Source: Marinobacterium iners (lineage in GTDB: Bacteria > Pseudomonadota > Gammaproteobacteria > Pseudomonadales > Balneatricaceae). From it: a stretch of 64,000 nt of DNA. Below the pieces are notes generated by a model that had not been told where the DNA came from, ran no database searches, and worked only from the letters and a program-made list of their open reading frames with translations. The DNA lies in NCBI RefSeq assembly GCF_017310015.1, contig NZ_CP022297.1:3100001-3164000 (forward strand), in the 5' to 3' direction. Made by a program: the position numbers and the translations under genes. Shown here in pieces: positions 42,255 through 51,574 of this stretch; the first letter of the stretch is position 1; each line of letters begins with the position of its first letter.

Positions 42255-45200
42255 TCAGTGAGTGCTGACAGGCTCGGGTCGCTTCGCCAGCCGACGCCCG
42301 AGTCTGCGCAGATCTTCCAACAGCATGAAGTTGACCGGCACCATGATCAATGTGACGACCGTCGCAAAGATGATGCCGAAGCCCAACGAAACTGCCATCG
42401 GGATCAGGAACTGGGCCTGCACCGCCTTTTCAAACAACAGTGGCATTAAGCCGATAAAAGTAGTGAGCGAAGTCAGCATCACAGGTCGGAAGCGTGCAAC
42501 CCCCGCAACCAGCACCGCCTGTCGCGTTGCCTCGAAGTGTGAGTGCTCTCCTCCCGCCTGCAGCTCCTTGCGCCGCTGGTTGGTGAAGTCCACCAGTACC
42601 AGGCTGTCGTTCACCACTACGCCAATCAGAGCCATCAACCCCAGCAGGCTCATGATGGTCAGGTCCATCCCCATGATCCAGTGACCAACAATCGCTCCAA
42701 TGGCGCCAAAAGGAATCACCGACATCACAATCAGCGGTTGCAGGTAGGAGCGGAACGGGATTGCCAACAGGCTGTAGATCACGAAAAACACGAATGCCAG
42801 CCCCAGTGCCAGCGAGGCAAAAGACTCCCGCTGCTCTTCGGCCTCCCCTTCAAGGCTGAATTCTGCACCGGGATATTGCAGCACCAGCTCAGTCAAAAAT
42901 TCGTTTAGATCGCGATTCAGCACCGTGGTATTGGTGTTGACCTTGTCCATATCGGCGACCACATTGGCGGTACGATACTGGTCAACACGGTAGATGGCCG
43001 AAGGGCTTTTGCCCGGCACCAGCTGCGCCACTTCATCCAACGGTACCTGCCCGGCACCCGGGGTGTTAATCAGAATCCCCTTGAGGCCGGCAATCGCCTG
43101 ACGCTCTTCCAGCGGCAAACGTACCATCACCCTTACATCGTCTCGGCCACGCTGTACCCGCTGCACCTCGATACCGAAAAAGTTCTGCCGCACCTGACGA
43201 ATGATGTCACTGCGAGTCAGGCCAAGCAGATGAGCCTGTGGTGTCAGCTCCAGCTGCAGCTCTTCCTTGCCGTCTGACAGGTTATCGGCGATATCAAACA
43301 GGGTGGGATAGGTTTCCAGTCGCGCCTTTACCTGCTGCGCCATGGCACGCAGATCATCCACATCTCCCGAGCGCAACTCGATGCTGACCGGATCACTGGC
43401 TCGCCCTATTTCCGCTCTGAAAGTCAGCGTCTCGGCTCCGGGGATCGGCCCGATTCGCTCACGCCATTCGTTAATGAGTGTCGAAGCGCTCACCTCCTGC
43501 TCCCGCTCTTCAGCCGGCTGCAGCTCAAAGCGAATTCGGCCCGTTTCGGCACTGCCACCGGCACCGGTAGTGGAAAATATATTCATGATCACACTTTCAC
43601 CGGTATTCGGATCCCGGTAGTCCTCCTGCAGTGCCCGAGCCGCTTCGACCATCCGCACGATATGGCGGTCGGTCACTTCAAAGGGGGTACCGCTGGGCAT
43701 CGTCAGCGAAGCGCGCGCCGTATCCGCTTCAACCCGCGGGAAAAACACGAAGCGTGTCCAGCCCGACAGAATAAAGGCCAGTATCAGAATGAACACGCCG
43801 CTGAACAGCGCCAGTGTAGTCAGTCGATGTTTCAGGCTCAGCGCCAGCAACGGCTGATAATACTTGAGAATCATGCGCTCAAAACCATCGGCAAAACGCT
43901 GCTGCATCTGCGACAGCCTTCCCTGCTGTTCAACTTCGTTCTGACGCAGCTTGAGGTGCTTCAAGTGGGCCGGCAATACGAACTTGGACTCGATCAGCGA
44001 AAACAGCAGCACCGGAATAACAACGACCGGTATCTGGGCGAACAGCGCACCACGGGCACCCTCGATAAAGCCAATTGGCAAGAATGCTGCAACCGTGGTC
44101 AGCACACCGAAGGTCACCGGTACCGCTACTTCCTGTGTGCCACGAATGGATGCCTGCAGACCGGACTCGGCATTGCGCAGGTGACTGTAGATGTTCTCAC
44201 CGGTGACGATGGCATCATCCACCACAATCCCCAGTACCAAAATAAAGCCGAACAGTGACAGCACGTTCAGGGTAACGCCGAACAGTGGCATAACAAGAAA
44301 GGCGCCCATAAAACTCACCGGTATACCGATAAACACCCAGAACGCGATGGAGGGGCGCAGGAACAAAGTCAGCAGCAGCAACACCAGGATGCCGCCCTGC
44401 AGTGCGTTTGTGGTCAGCGTCTTGATTCGGCTTTTGACCAGCAGTGAACCGTCGCCCCAGTAACTCAGCTCCAGCCCCTGCGGCAGGTTGGCCTGCTGCT
44501 CATGAACATAGGCCTTGACCTTGTCGGCCACTTCGATGGCACTTTGATCACCGACACGATAGACATCCAACATTGCTGCAGGTTTGCCGTTAAACCGGGT
44601 ACGCAACGCCGACTCTTCAAAGCCATCGGTCACGTTGGCGATATCCCTCAGTCGCAGCAGACTGCCATCGGTGTTGGCCTTGATGACCAGCGGCTCAAAC
44701 TGGTCACGATAGTACGCCTGCCCCTTGGACCGGATCAGAATATCGCCGCCATCGGTGCGGATGTTGCCGGCTGAGAGATCCAGTGAACTGTTGCCGATCC
44801 GCTCGGCCACTTCCGACAGCGTCAGATCGTAGGCGCGCAGCTGATCCTGTGACAGCTCGATGGCGATCTCGTAGTTGCGTACCCCGTCCAGCTCGACCTG
44901 AGTAATCCCCGGCGTGCGCAACAGATCATCACGCACCCGCTCGGCATAGCCGCGCAGCTCCTGTTCACTCAGCTCTCCGGCGACGGCGACCGTAATCACG
45001 TCACGCTTGAAAGTGGCCAGTGAGATGACCGGTTGATCCGCCTCACTGGGGAAGGTGCCGATTTCATCCACGCGCGACTTCACATCCGCCAACAACTCAC
45101 GGGCATCGTAGCCGCTGTCGACTTCGATCGTGATCGTCGCCCCCCCTTCTACTGAACGGCTGTTGATCTGTTTCACCCCCTCCAGATCACTGACCGCCTC

Positions 45201-45401
45201 CTCGACCCGAGTTGCAAGACTCAGCTCGGCATCTTCAGGAGTTGCGCCGCGCAGACTGACATTGACACTGATGGTGTCGGTCTCGAAACTGGGAAAAACC
45301 TCCAGCGGAATATTGTATTTGAGCGACATCAAGCCGGTGAACAGAATGGTCACCATCAGCAGATTGGCGGCCACATGGTTGCGTGCGAACCAGGCGATCA
45401 T
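42255..45401 (-). CDS. RND-family efflux pump permease
   Basis: A 1048-residue AcrB-like inner-membrane pump with 12 membrane segments in two halves and two large periplasmic loops. The proton-relay Asp pair is in LGIVVDDAIVTGEN. The second-half counterpart is LIGVVVNDSLVLVDFTNQRR. Its N-terminus (MIAWFARNHVAANLLMVTIL) resembles a branch distinct from classical AcrB/MexB. It is the third gene of an OMP-adaptor-pump operon with ATGA overlaps. Substrates are unknown. Confidence 0.92.
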   Translation of the reverse strand: MIAWFARNHVAANLLMVTILFTGLMSLKYNIPLEVFPSFETDTISVNVSLRGATPEDAELSLATRVEEAVSDLEGVKQINSRSVEGGATITIEVDSGYDARELLADVKSRVDEIGTFPSEADQPVISLATFKRDVITVAVAGELSEQELRGYAERVRDDLLRTPGITQVELDGVRNYEIAIELSQDQLRAYDLTLSEVAERIGNSSLDLSAGNIRTDGGDILIRSKGQAYYRDQFEPLVIKANTDGSLLRLRDIANVTDGFEESALRTRFNGKPAAMLDVYRVGDQSAIEVADKVKAYVHEQQANLPQGLELSYWGDGSLLVKSRIKTLTTNALQGGILVLLLLTLFLRPSIAFWVFIGIPVSFMGAFLVMPLFGVTLNVLSLFGFILVLGIVVDDAIVTGENIYSHLRNAESGLQASIRGTQEVAVPVTFGVLTTVAAFLPIGFIEGARGALFAQIPVVVIPVLLFSLIESKFVLPAHLKHLKLRQNEVEQQGRLSQMQQRFADGFERMILKYYQPLLALSLKHRLTTLALFSGVFILILAFILSGWTRFVFFPRVEADTARASLTMPSGTPFEVTDRHIVRMVEAARALQEDYRDPNTGESVIMNIFSTTGAGGSAETGRIRFELQPAEEREQEVSASTLINEWRERIGPIPGAETLTFRAEIGRASDPVSIELRSGDVDDLRAMAQQVKARLETYPTLFDIADNLSDGKEELQLELTPQAHLLGLTRSDIIRQVRQNFFGIEVQRVQRGRDDVRVMVRLPLEERQAIAGLKGILINTPGAGQVPLDEVAQLVPGKSPSAIYRVDQYRTANVVADMDKVNTNTTVLNRDLNEFLTELVLQYPGAEFSLEGEAEEQRESFASLALGLAFVFFVIYSLLAIPFRSYLQPLIVMSVIPFGAIGAIVGHWIMGMDLTIMSLLGLMALIGVVVNDSLVLVDFTNQRRKELQAGGEHSHFEATRQAVLVAGVARFRPVMLTSLTTFIGLMPLLFEKAVQAQFLIPMAVSLGFGIIFATVVTLIMVPVNFMLLEDLRRLGRRLAKRPEPVSTH

Positions 45402-46624
45402 GGCTGTTCTCCTGCTGCACGGCGCTGACCTTGTACTGCAGGCCCTTCGGAGTGTTGTTCCGATTCAGGCTTGGCCGCACCACGAATTTTGACCGGCGTA
45501 CCTGAAATCACCTGACCGAGCGACGTCAGCACCAGTTCGTCACCGGGCTCAAGCCCTTCGCCGATCAAGGCCTCGGTCTCATTCTGCCAGTCAATGCGGA
45601 TCGGCTGACGCTGCAGTACACCGTTTTCAACACGGTAGACATAACTGCCCTGATAGATGGCACGGTTGGGAATCACGATTGCATCCGGAATTTCCCGCCC
45701 CTCGATGCGCGCAGTGACGTACTGACCCACTTTCAACGGAACCCGATCAACTGCCTTCTCGCCATAGGGGTCATCCAGCTGCGCCAGCACATGTAACTGA
45801 CGGCTGGTGGCATCGATAGCGCCTTCCGTCTGCACAATACGGCCGCTCCAAACTTCACGCTGAACCAGATCAGAGATCAGCTCAACCCGTGGCTGTGTGC
45901 CACCGGTCTGGTCAAAGCGATATTCTTCGGGCAGATCCACAAAGCCAAGATCACGACTCTGCAACGGCAGACGCACTTCGAGATAGTCCACTGCGTAGAT
46001 CTCGGCAAGGGTGGTATTGCTGGACACCACCTGCCCCAAATCAACACTTTTTTCCAGTACACGGCCGGCATAGGGGGCACGGATGCGGGTCCGTTCCAGA
46101 TTAAGCCGCGCCTTGGCCAACACCGCCTCGGCCGACGCCAGACTGGCACGGGCACTGGCCAGTTGAGGCTTGCGCAACACCAGTGCCGGTGCCTGTCCGG
46201 AGTTCCCCAGACGCTCCCAGTCTGCAGCGGCCTGGTCGGCCCGTGCCTGTTCTTCGGCCAGTTGCTGTCGGGCACTGATCACGCTGGCTTCAGCCTGCGC
46301 CACTTCGGCCGCATAGTCACGGCTATCCAGCCGGATCAGCTCTTCACCCTTCTCGAAAAAGCCTCCAGCACGGAAATCAGCGGCCAGCCAGACAACCTCA
46401 CCGCTAACCTGCGGTTGCAGAGTGCTTTGGGTACGTGGCCGAATGCGACCGTAGCTTTCGATCATCACCCGGTAGGGAGCAGCAGCAATGGTTTGGGTAT
46501 CTACATTTATTCTGGCCGGTTGCGGCGGCTTACCACGGTGCACTTCAGGTGGATTGCTGTATATAAGCCAACCGAATGTGGCCATTACCAGAATGACGAT
46601 CAGGGGAAGAATACGTTTGATCAT
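45398..46624 (-). CDS. RND efflux periplasmic adaptor (membrane-fusion protein)
   Basis: A 408-residue adaptor: N-terminal membrane anchor (LPLIVILVMATFGWLIYSN), lipoyl/barrel-sandwich halves (IRPRTQSTLQPQVSGEVVWL and RIRAPYAGRVLEKSVDLGQV), a coiled-coil hairpin between them (AEASVISARQQLAEEQARAD), then beta-barrel. It joins the pump at 42255 to the outer-membrane channel at 46621 and overlaps each neighbour by four bases. Confidence 0.92.
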   Translation of the reverse strand: MIKRILPLIVILVMATFGWLIYSNPPEVHRGKPPQPARINVDTQTIAAAPYRVMIESYGRIRPRTQSTLQPQVSGEVVWLAADFRAGGFFEKGEELIRLDSRDYAAEVAQAEASVISARQQLAEEQARADQAAADWERLGNSGQAPALVLRKPQLASARASLASAEAVLAKARLNLERTRIRAPYAGRVLEKSVDLGQVVSSNTTLAEIYAVDYLEVRLPLQSRDLGFVDLPEEYRFDQTGGTQPRVELISDLVQREVWSGRIVQTEGAIDATSRQLHVLAQLDDPYGEKAVDRVPLKVGQYVTARIEGREIPDAIVIPNRAIYQGSYVYRVENGVLQRQPIRIDWQNETEALIGEGLEPGDELVLTSLGQVISGTPVKIRGAAKPESEQHSEGPAVQGQRRAAGEQP

Positions 46625-48018
46625 TGTCCGGCAGGCTCCTGCTCAGGCTCTGTTGTTGGAAGGTCGGTTTGAAAAGTGCCGCCCAGCGCACGATACAGCT
46701 CGATCCGGTTCTGGAGCAGCTGGCGGCGCAGCCCCAATACACTGGTCTGGGCATCAAAGGAGCGTCTCTGGGCTTCCAGAACGGTGGTGTAGCTGGTCAA
46801 GCCCTTCTGATACTGCTCAAAGGCCAGGTTTTCGGCATGCACGGCATTGCGCTGAGCCTCAAGGTACTGAGCGTGGCGTTCGAGCAAACTCTGTCGAAGC
46901 GACAATGCATTTTCCACCTCGGCCAATGCGGCATACACTGCTTCCAGCCAGCGTTGTTCCAGCTCCTGCCGACGCGCCAGCGCCTGATCCTGCAACGATG
47001 CCTTGCGACCGGCATCGAACAGTGTTTGCGTCAGCCTCGCACCTATGCTCCAGCTCAGGTTGCCCAGTGACAACAGATCACTGAGGGCATCACTGCTGCC
47101 CCCAAGGCCCGTACTGGTCAGACCAAGGCTGGGAAAGCGATCACGGTGGGCAGCGGCCAGAGCCGCATCGGCTGATAATAGTTCCAGCCACTGCTGCTGC
47201 AGATCGGGGCGACGGGTCAACACATCGGCCGGCAAACCTGCCGGTATGTCAGTCTCCAGCCAGGGCAACGCGGCTTCTGCGATCAACCGAGCGGACGGAT
47301 AGCGCCCGAGCAGCAACTCCAGCTCACGACGAATTTCAGCCAATTGCTGAGTTTGCTGTTCAACACGGGCGTTTTCGGCATGCAGGTTGTTACGCGCCAG
47401 ATACAGGTCTAACGCCTCATTCAGCCCCTGGCGATAGCCGGATGCAATCACCTCGACATTCTGTGCCAGATTGTCACGACGCTGACGGTACAGGTCGAGC
47501 AGCAGCTGGGCTTCCTGCAGAGCAAACCACTGAGTGCCAAGCTTGACCACCAGCGATTGTTCCTGTTGTCGCAACCCGGCTTCAGCCGCAGCCAGATCAA
47601 GTCGGGCCTGACGCTGACGCGCACTGAGTCTGCCCCACAGATCCAGATCCAGGCTGATACTGAAATCGAGGGAGTCTACCCGATCACTGTCTTCCCTGCG
47701 GGTACTGCCCAGATTAAGTGCCAGCGAAGGCAACCGATCTGCACGGTTTATATCCACAGCTTCACGGCTGCGACTCACATTGTACCGAGCGGCCTGCAGT
47801 CCGGGATTGGCCGCCAGGGCTTCCGTCGCCAGTTCCTGCAAACGTGGATCATTCAGTTGCACCAGCCAGCCACGCAGCTCTTCCGAGACCGGTTCCGTGT
47901 CGCTCCCTTCAGCGCTGGTCCAGTTGTCGGGCAGTTCGGGTTGCGGCGACATCAATTTTGGCGGGCTGCTGCAGGCGCTCAGCACCAGCAGCATGGGTAA
48001 AAGGAGTAGGATTCGCAC
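46621..48018 (-). CDS. TolC-like outer-membrane efflux lipoprotein
   Basis: A 465-residue protein of the NodT/OprM family. I chose the GTG at 48018 (RILLLLPMLLVLSACSSPP), which gives a clean lipoprotein signal with lipobox LSAC and has AGGGA six bases upstream. The first OEP repeat spans ELATEALAANPGLQAARYNV onward, the second VLTRRPDLQQQWLELLSADA onward. It is first in the efflux operon. An upstream ATG (48057) would extend the leader without a ribosome site. Confidence 0.88.
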   Translation of the reverse strand: MRILLLLPMLLVLSACSSPPKLMSPQPELPDNWTSAEGSDTEPVSEELRGWLVQLNDPRLQELATEALAANPGLQAARYNVSRSREAVDINRADRLPSLALNLGSTRREDSDRVDSLDFSISLDLDLWGRLSARQRQARLDLAAAEAGLRQQEQSLVVKLGTQWFALQEAQLLLDLYRQRRDNLAQNVEVIASGYRQGLNEALDLYLARNNLHAENARVEQQTQQLAEIRRELELLLGRYPSARLIAEAALPWLETDIPAGLPADVLTRRPDLQQQWLELLSADAALAAAHRDRFPSLGLTSTGLGGSSDALSDLLSLGNLSWSIGARLTQTLFDAGRKASLQDQALARRQELEQRWLEAVYAALAEVENALSLRQSLLERHAQYLEAQRNAVHAENLAFEQYQKGLTSYTTVLEAQRRSFDAQTSVLGLRRQLLQNRIELYRALGGTFQTDLPTTEPEQEPAGQ

Positions 48019-48148
48019 ATCGGTTCCCTGTTTCGTACGGATACAAACCGGCAGCACGCACCATACAGTGCGCCAGCCAGTCCCGTGAGAGCCTTATATT
48101 AGAGGATTGTTCCTTTAGCGGCAGCGGCTTTTACAGATCTTTACATGC

Positions 48149-48739
48149 TCAGCCGCCGGAGCGGAGCAGTTCGTAGGCACGGCGAACTTCAATGAACGCC
48201 TCACTGTCTCCCCCTTTGTCTGGGTGAAGCTGAGCGGCCAGTTGGCGGTAACGACTGCGAATTTTTTCCTGGCTGGCACCGGCGTCAAGCTCCAGTGTTT
48301 CCAGCGCCTTGTGCCGCGCACCGGGGTGATCGAGTTGTTCCATGAAGCCGGCCAGCAGGCGCTGTACATCTCGTGCACTGGTGTGTTGCAGCTGCGTCCA
48401 GTCAAGATAGTAGTCACGCAGAGGATCGGCCGCTCCGGGGACGGATGCCTGCTCGGTGATACTGTCTACCGGGTCAGCATGGCAGCGTACACTAAGCGGA
48501 GAAATTTCAAGTCTCAGTTGTTCTTCGTACCAGAGGCGGGTCTGCAGAGTATAAAGACCGTGCATGATCATGAAGTGTTTCTGAAACAGGCGCAGCTGAT
48601 AGTCATCGGCCAGTTCGGCAAAGGCAGGATGCGCTTCCAGCCCTTTCATCAGCCTGAACTCGCTGATCCCGTCCGGATGGGCCCTCAGCAGGGCCAGCAG
48701 TTCAGGGATCAGGGGGTTTGAAGCTATGTCAGGGCTCAT
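48149..48739 (-). CDS. DnaJ-related protein with C-terminal J domain
   Basis: A 196-residue protein: N-terminal DnaJ-related domain (residues ~8-135, with LIPELLALLRAHPDGISEFR and LRDYYLDWTQLQHTSARDVQ) and a C-terminal J domain (ETLELDAGASQEKIRSRYRQ, then LHPDKGGDSEAF) with the HPD motif that stimulates DnaK ATPase. The substrate is unknown. It is divergent from dacB. A J-less relative is at 39067. Confidence 0.88.
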   Translation of the reverse strand: MSPDIASNPLIPELLALLRAHPDGISEFRLMKGLEAHPAFAELADDYQLRLFQKHFMIMHGLYTLQTRLWYEEQLRLEISPLSVRCHADPVDSITEQASVPGAADPLRDYYLDWTQLQHTSARDVQRLLAGFMEQLDHPGARHKALETLELDAGASQEKIRSRYRQLAAQLHPDKGGDSEAFIEVRRAYELLRSGG

Positions 48740-48838
48740 TTCGACTCCGTTCAGCGCTGTATTTGTTCAGTGGCGGTCTGGCACAATGCACCTATTATTC
48801 GATTCAACTCCCCAGCTCAAACAAAAGGCAGACTCACC

Positions 48839-50248
48839 ATGCTGTTGCGACTTTTTATCCTGCTGTTACTGGCGCCTGTTGTCCATGCTCAGGAGTGGAA
48901 AAAAATTCTTGATCTGGCACCTGAAGGCAGTCAGATGGCACTTGTGGTGGCACCCTTGAGTACAACGGGTGCCCTGGAGATCGATTACCGCGGCGACACT
49001 CTGCTGCCTCCGGCCAGCACGTTGAAACTGTTTACCGCCACAGCCGCCGAGCTGACACTGGGGCCGAACTACCGCTTTCCCACTCGCCTTTGGCAACGCG
49101 GCCAACAGCAGGGTGGTCGCTGGCAGGGTGACCTGCTGTTTGAATTCACCGGCGCACCTGACCTGAGCGTGGCCCAGCTGGGTGAATTACTGACACAACT
49201 GCGCCAACAAGGTGTACGCGAAATAGAGGGAAACATTCTGCTCGATACCAGCCGTTTCAGCGGTTACGACCGTGCCCACGGCTGGCCCTGGAATAATCTG
49301 GGCGTGTGTTACAGCGCACCCGTGACGGCATTGACCCTCGAAGGCAACTGTATTCAGGCAAGCCTGAATAGCAGCGGCAGCGGTAAGCCCGCCCGCTTCT
49401 TTGTGCCGGCCCATCAGCCGATCGAAGTCACGTCCAGCGTAATGGTGCTGCCAGAAGAACAGATCGAACAACAGCTGTGCGAACTGGAAGCTCACTTGGG
49501 TCCTGGCAACCGTTACCATCTCAGCGGCTGCATCAGTGATCAGCGTGATGTACTGCCGCTCAAGTTTGCCATCAACGACCCTGTTGCCCACGGCAAGGCA
49601 CGTATTCGTCAGGAACTCAGCCGACAGGGTATCGTACTAAGAGGCGATATTGTGCCGGGGGCTCTGGGTTCGGGTTGGCAGCTGCTGGCGCAGGTACAGT
49701 CAGCGCCGTTGGCTGAACTGTTGCAACAGACCCTGCAGCGTTCCGACAACCTGATTGCAGACTTGTTGCTTAAAACCCTGCCGATCCACTCCGGTGAAGC
49801 CGGCAGCTTTGCAAGCGGCGTCCGCGCCATGAAAACGATTATCCAGCAGCATACCGGTGTTGACCTGCATCTGGCGGCCCTCAGTGACGGCTCAGGCCTG
49901 TCACGGGACAATTTGATTCAGGCCCGCCAGCTGGCCAACCTGCTGCGCTGGCTGGCTGCCCACTCCGAACTTCACAGCTACCAGTCACTGCCGGTTTCGG
50001 GTGCCAGCGGCACCCTGAAATACCGTGCCAGCACACGACAACCCCCGTTGCAGGGAGCGATCAAGGCGAAAACAGGCACCGTCAACGGAAGCCGCAATCT
50101 GGCCGGATACATCGATACGGCCTCAGGTGAACGCTATGTATTTGTACTGCTGCTGAGCAGTATCAGCCTGCCGGAAAAATTCCACGGCCCCAGCCCGATC
50201 ACGGCATTTGAACGTGAGCTGCTGGAATGGATTTACCACAACGGCTGA
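48839..50248 (+). CDS. dacB: D-alanyl-D-alanine carboxypeptidase/endopeptidase (PBP4)
   Basis: A 469-residue periplasmic class C penicillin-binding protein that trims or cuts cross-links in peptidoglycan. A signal peptide (LLRLFILLLLAPVVHAQ) precedes the catalytic SxxK in PPASTLKLF, then SDN in QRSDNLIAD and KTG in KAKTGTVNGSRNLAG. The long insert between SxxK and SDN is typical. The ATG at 48839 is used because it opens the signal peptide. A clear terminator follows. Confidence 0.93.
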   Translation: MLLRLFILLLLAPVVHAQEWKKILDLAPEGSQMALVVAPLSTTGALEIDYRGDTLLPPASTLKLFTATAAELTLGPNYRFPTRLWQRGQQQGGRWQGDLLFEFTGAPDLSVAQLGELLTQLRQQGVREIEGNILLDTSRFSGYDRAHGWPWNNLGVCYSAPVTALTLEGNCIQASLNSSGSGKPARFFVPAHQPIEVTSSVMVLPEEQIEQQLCELEAHLGPGNRYHLSGCISDQRDVLPLKFAINDPVAHGKARIRQELSRQGIVLRGDIVPGALGSGWQLLAQVQSAPLAELLQQTLQRSDNLIADLLLKTLPIHSGEAGSFASGVRAMKTIIQQHTGVDLHLAALSDGSGLSRDNLIQARQLANLLRWLAAHSELHSYQSLPVSGASGTLKYRASTRQPPLQGAIKAKTGTVNGSRNLAGYIDTASGERYVFVLLLSSISLPEKFHGPSPITAFERELLEWIYHNG

Positions 50249-50249
50249 A

Positions 50250-50284
50250 AAAACAAACCCGCCAAGTTCGGCGGGTTTGTTTTA
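50250..50284. terminator. Terminator after dacB
   Basis: AAAACAAACCCGCC and GGCGGGTTTGTTTT pair perfectly around AAGTTC and end in a T-run on each strand. It also serves the small convergent gene ending at 50309. Confidence 0.93.
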
Positions 50285-50308
50285 ATGTCCTGTTGGCGGC
50301 CAGAAAGA

Positions 50309-50446
50309 TTATTTCTGTTTTTTGCCGTCTTCATTCATCAGCTTGCGAACCTTGATGAAGGCCCACACCATCACTGCAGCCATACCCACAATACCCAGCA
50401 GGCTCGGCGCCAATACCTCGAAGCTGTACAGATCAATCCCGAACAT
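50309..50446 (-). CDS. Small single-span membrane protein (45 residues)
   Basis: The minus-strand reading starts MFGIDLYSFEVLAPSLLGIV and has one membrane segment (about residues 9-32), followed by a basic tail ending KKQK. An AAGGTG ribosome site stands six bases before the ATG at 50446. It looks like a real short gene because of this site, its composition and the shared terminator. The family is not recognised; it could be a subunit of a larger membrane complex. Confidence 0.7.
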   Translation of the reverse strand: MFGIDLYSFEVLAPSLLGIVGMAAVMVWAFIKVRKLMNEDGKKQK

Positions 50447-50632
50447 CACAATCACCTTTACGTTCGTTACCCTAGTTGGGAACAGATTACCTCTTAAGCC
50501 TGGAGCACATATTGACTCAGCTCAACGAGTCCTCCTCTCGACTTTTCAGCATAGCTCATCAGTGCAATCCAACTTGAAAAACGCTCACATCTGGCGCATA
50601 TCTAAATCAGCACATTCAAAAAGGAGATCACC

Positions 50633-50827
50633 ATGTACTCACACAAGAACTGGACGCCGGAACAGATCAGCAAGATGAACGAAGAGAAATTCCTGATCGA
50701 GATGCTGGACATGTTCCGTTTTTCACCCTCCAACGATGACAACAGCGCTGTTGAGCAGATGCGTAAGCAGCTCGATGCAGTTGAGCAAATCCTGCAGACC
50801 AGGCTCGAGACCAAGCGCTCAAACTGA
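50633..50827 (+). CDS. Small hypothetical protein (64 residues)
   Basis: The reading begins YSHKNWTPEQISKMNEEK, is acidic and helical in character and ends with a likely coiled coil (VEQMRKQLDAVEQILQ). AAGGAG stands nine bases before the ATG, and a terminator follows, so expression is likely. I do not recognise the family. Confidence 0.65.
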   Translation: MYSHKNWTPEQISKMNEEKFLIEMLDMFRFSPSNDDNSAVEQMRKQLDAVEQILQTRLETKRSN

Positions 50828-50836
50828 TCCGCTCAC

Positions 50837-50866
50837 CAGGCAGCCGTTCAGGCTGCCTGCTTTTCC
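50837..50866 (+). terminator. Terminator after the 64-residue protein gene
   Basis: CAGGCAGCC and GGCTGCCTG form a perfect 9-base stem with a five-base loop, followed by CTTTTCC. Confidence 0.82.
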
Positions 50867-51264
50867 CGTCTCCCCCGCTTCATCTTGCCCCTTAGCCCCC
50901 CTCCCACTGCCAGAACCTGAGCTGACTCATAATCTGCTTTTACATCCTCCCAGGCAGCTATCGACCATACCCAGCAATGAAAAATCAAAAATTGCTTAAC
51001 GATTAATCATAAATATCATTTCGATCAATCAAAATATTCATAAATAACAAAAAGATCTAAGTAAAAATTCAATGTTTTCCTTTATAAACAATAGGTTATA
51101 AAAAAGCACATCCAGCCGCGACAAATCCAGAATAAAATCTTAAAAATCCTTTATTTTCAATTGCTTATATAGGAAAAAACAGGCCAGTTTTTTTGCCATT
51201 CATCATTATTGCATTTATAATTATCATTAATTGATAAATGATGAATCACAAAAGGATTAAGACG
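50867..51264. other. A+T-rich gene-free stretch
   Basis: About 400 bases, strikingly A+T-rich from 50970 onward against the G+C-rich surroundings. It ends in the leader of the gene at 51265. I see no gene. Several A/T tracts (for example around 51140-51240) could be promoter UP-elements or binding sites for nucleoid proteins. Confidence 0.5.
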
Positions 51265-51525
51265 ATGCAAGAGAAGGAAATTAAATTGCTTTTCAAGGCG
51301 GGGGTATTTGATTCCTGTCAGGCGATTCCAGTCTCGATGTCGCGTGGCTGGACCCTGAAATTCATCACGCGTGATCAGGAGGTGGTGACACTCAACCTGC
51401 AGCGCTCAAAAGGGGAACGAGAATTCAAAAGCCTGGATGGGGCTGCAGCGGTTGCCCGTCGAATCGGGTTTGACTGGCTGAACGTGCAGATCGGTGACCT
51501 GCAGTGGCGTGAAAAGGTGTCTTGA
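51265..51525 (+). CDS. Small hypothetical protein (86 residues)
   Basis: The start at 51265 has AAAGGA eight bases upstream; an earlier ATG pair at 51238 has none. The protein begins MQEKEIKLLFKAGVFDSCQA and has a compact alpha/beta look ending in ARRIGFDWLNVQIGDLQW. Similar short proteins occur on chromosomes and plasmids, but I cannot assign a function. The long A+T-rich leader is notable. Confidence 0.6.
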   Translation: MQEKEIKLLFKAGVFDSCQAIPVSMSRGWTLKFITRDQEVVTLNLQRSKGEREFKSLDGAAAVARRIGFDWLNVQIGDLQWREKVS

Positions 51526-51574
51526 GGAGGAGTCGACAGGTCAACAACCAGCCAACTCCCGTGTAGCGGTTTAA

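Noticed and set aside
42255..45401. Heavy-metal (CusA-type) RND pump
   Set aside because: No Met-rich adaptor or metal-binding motifs are visible, and the Asp-Asp pair and loops look drug/HAE-like; the substrate is left open.
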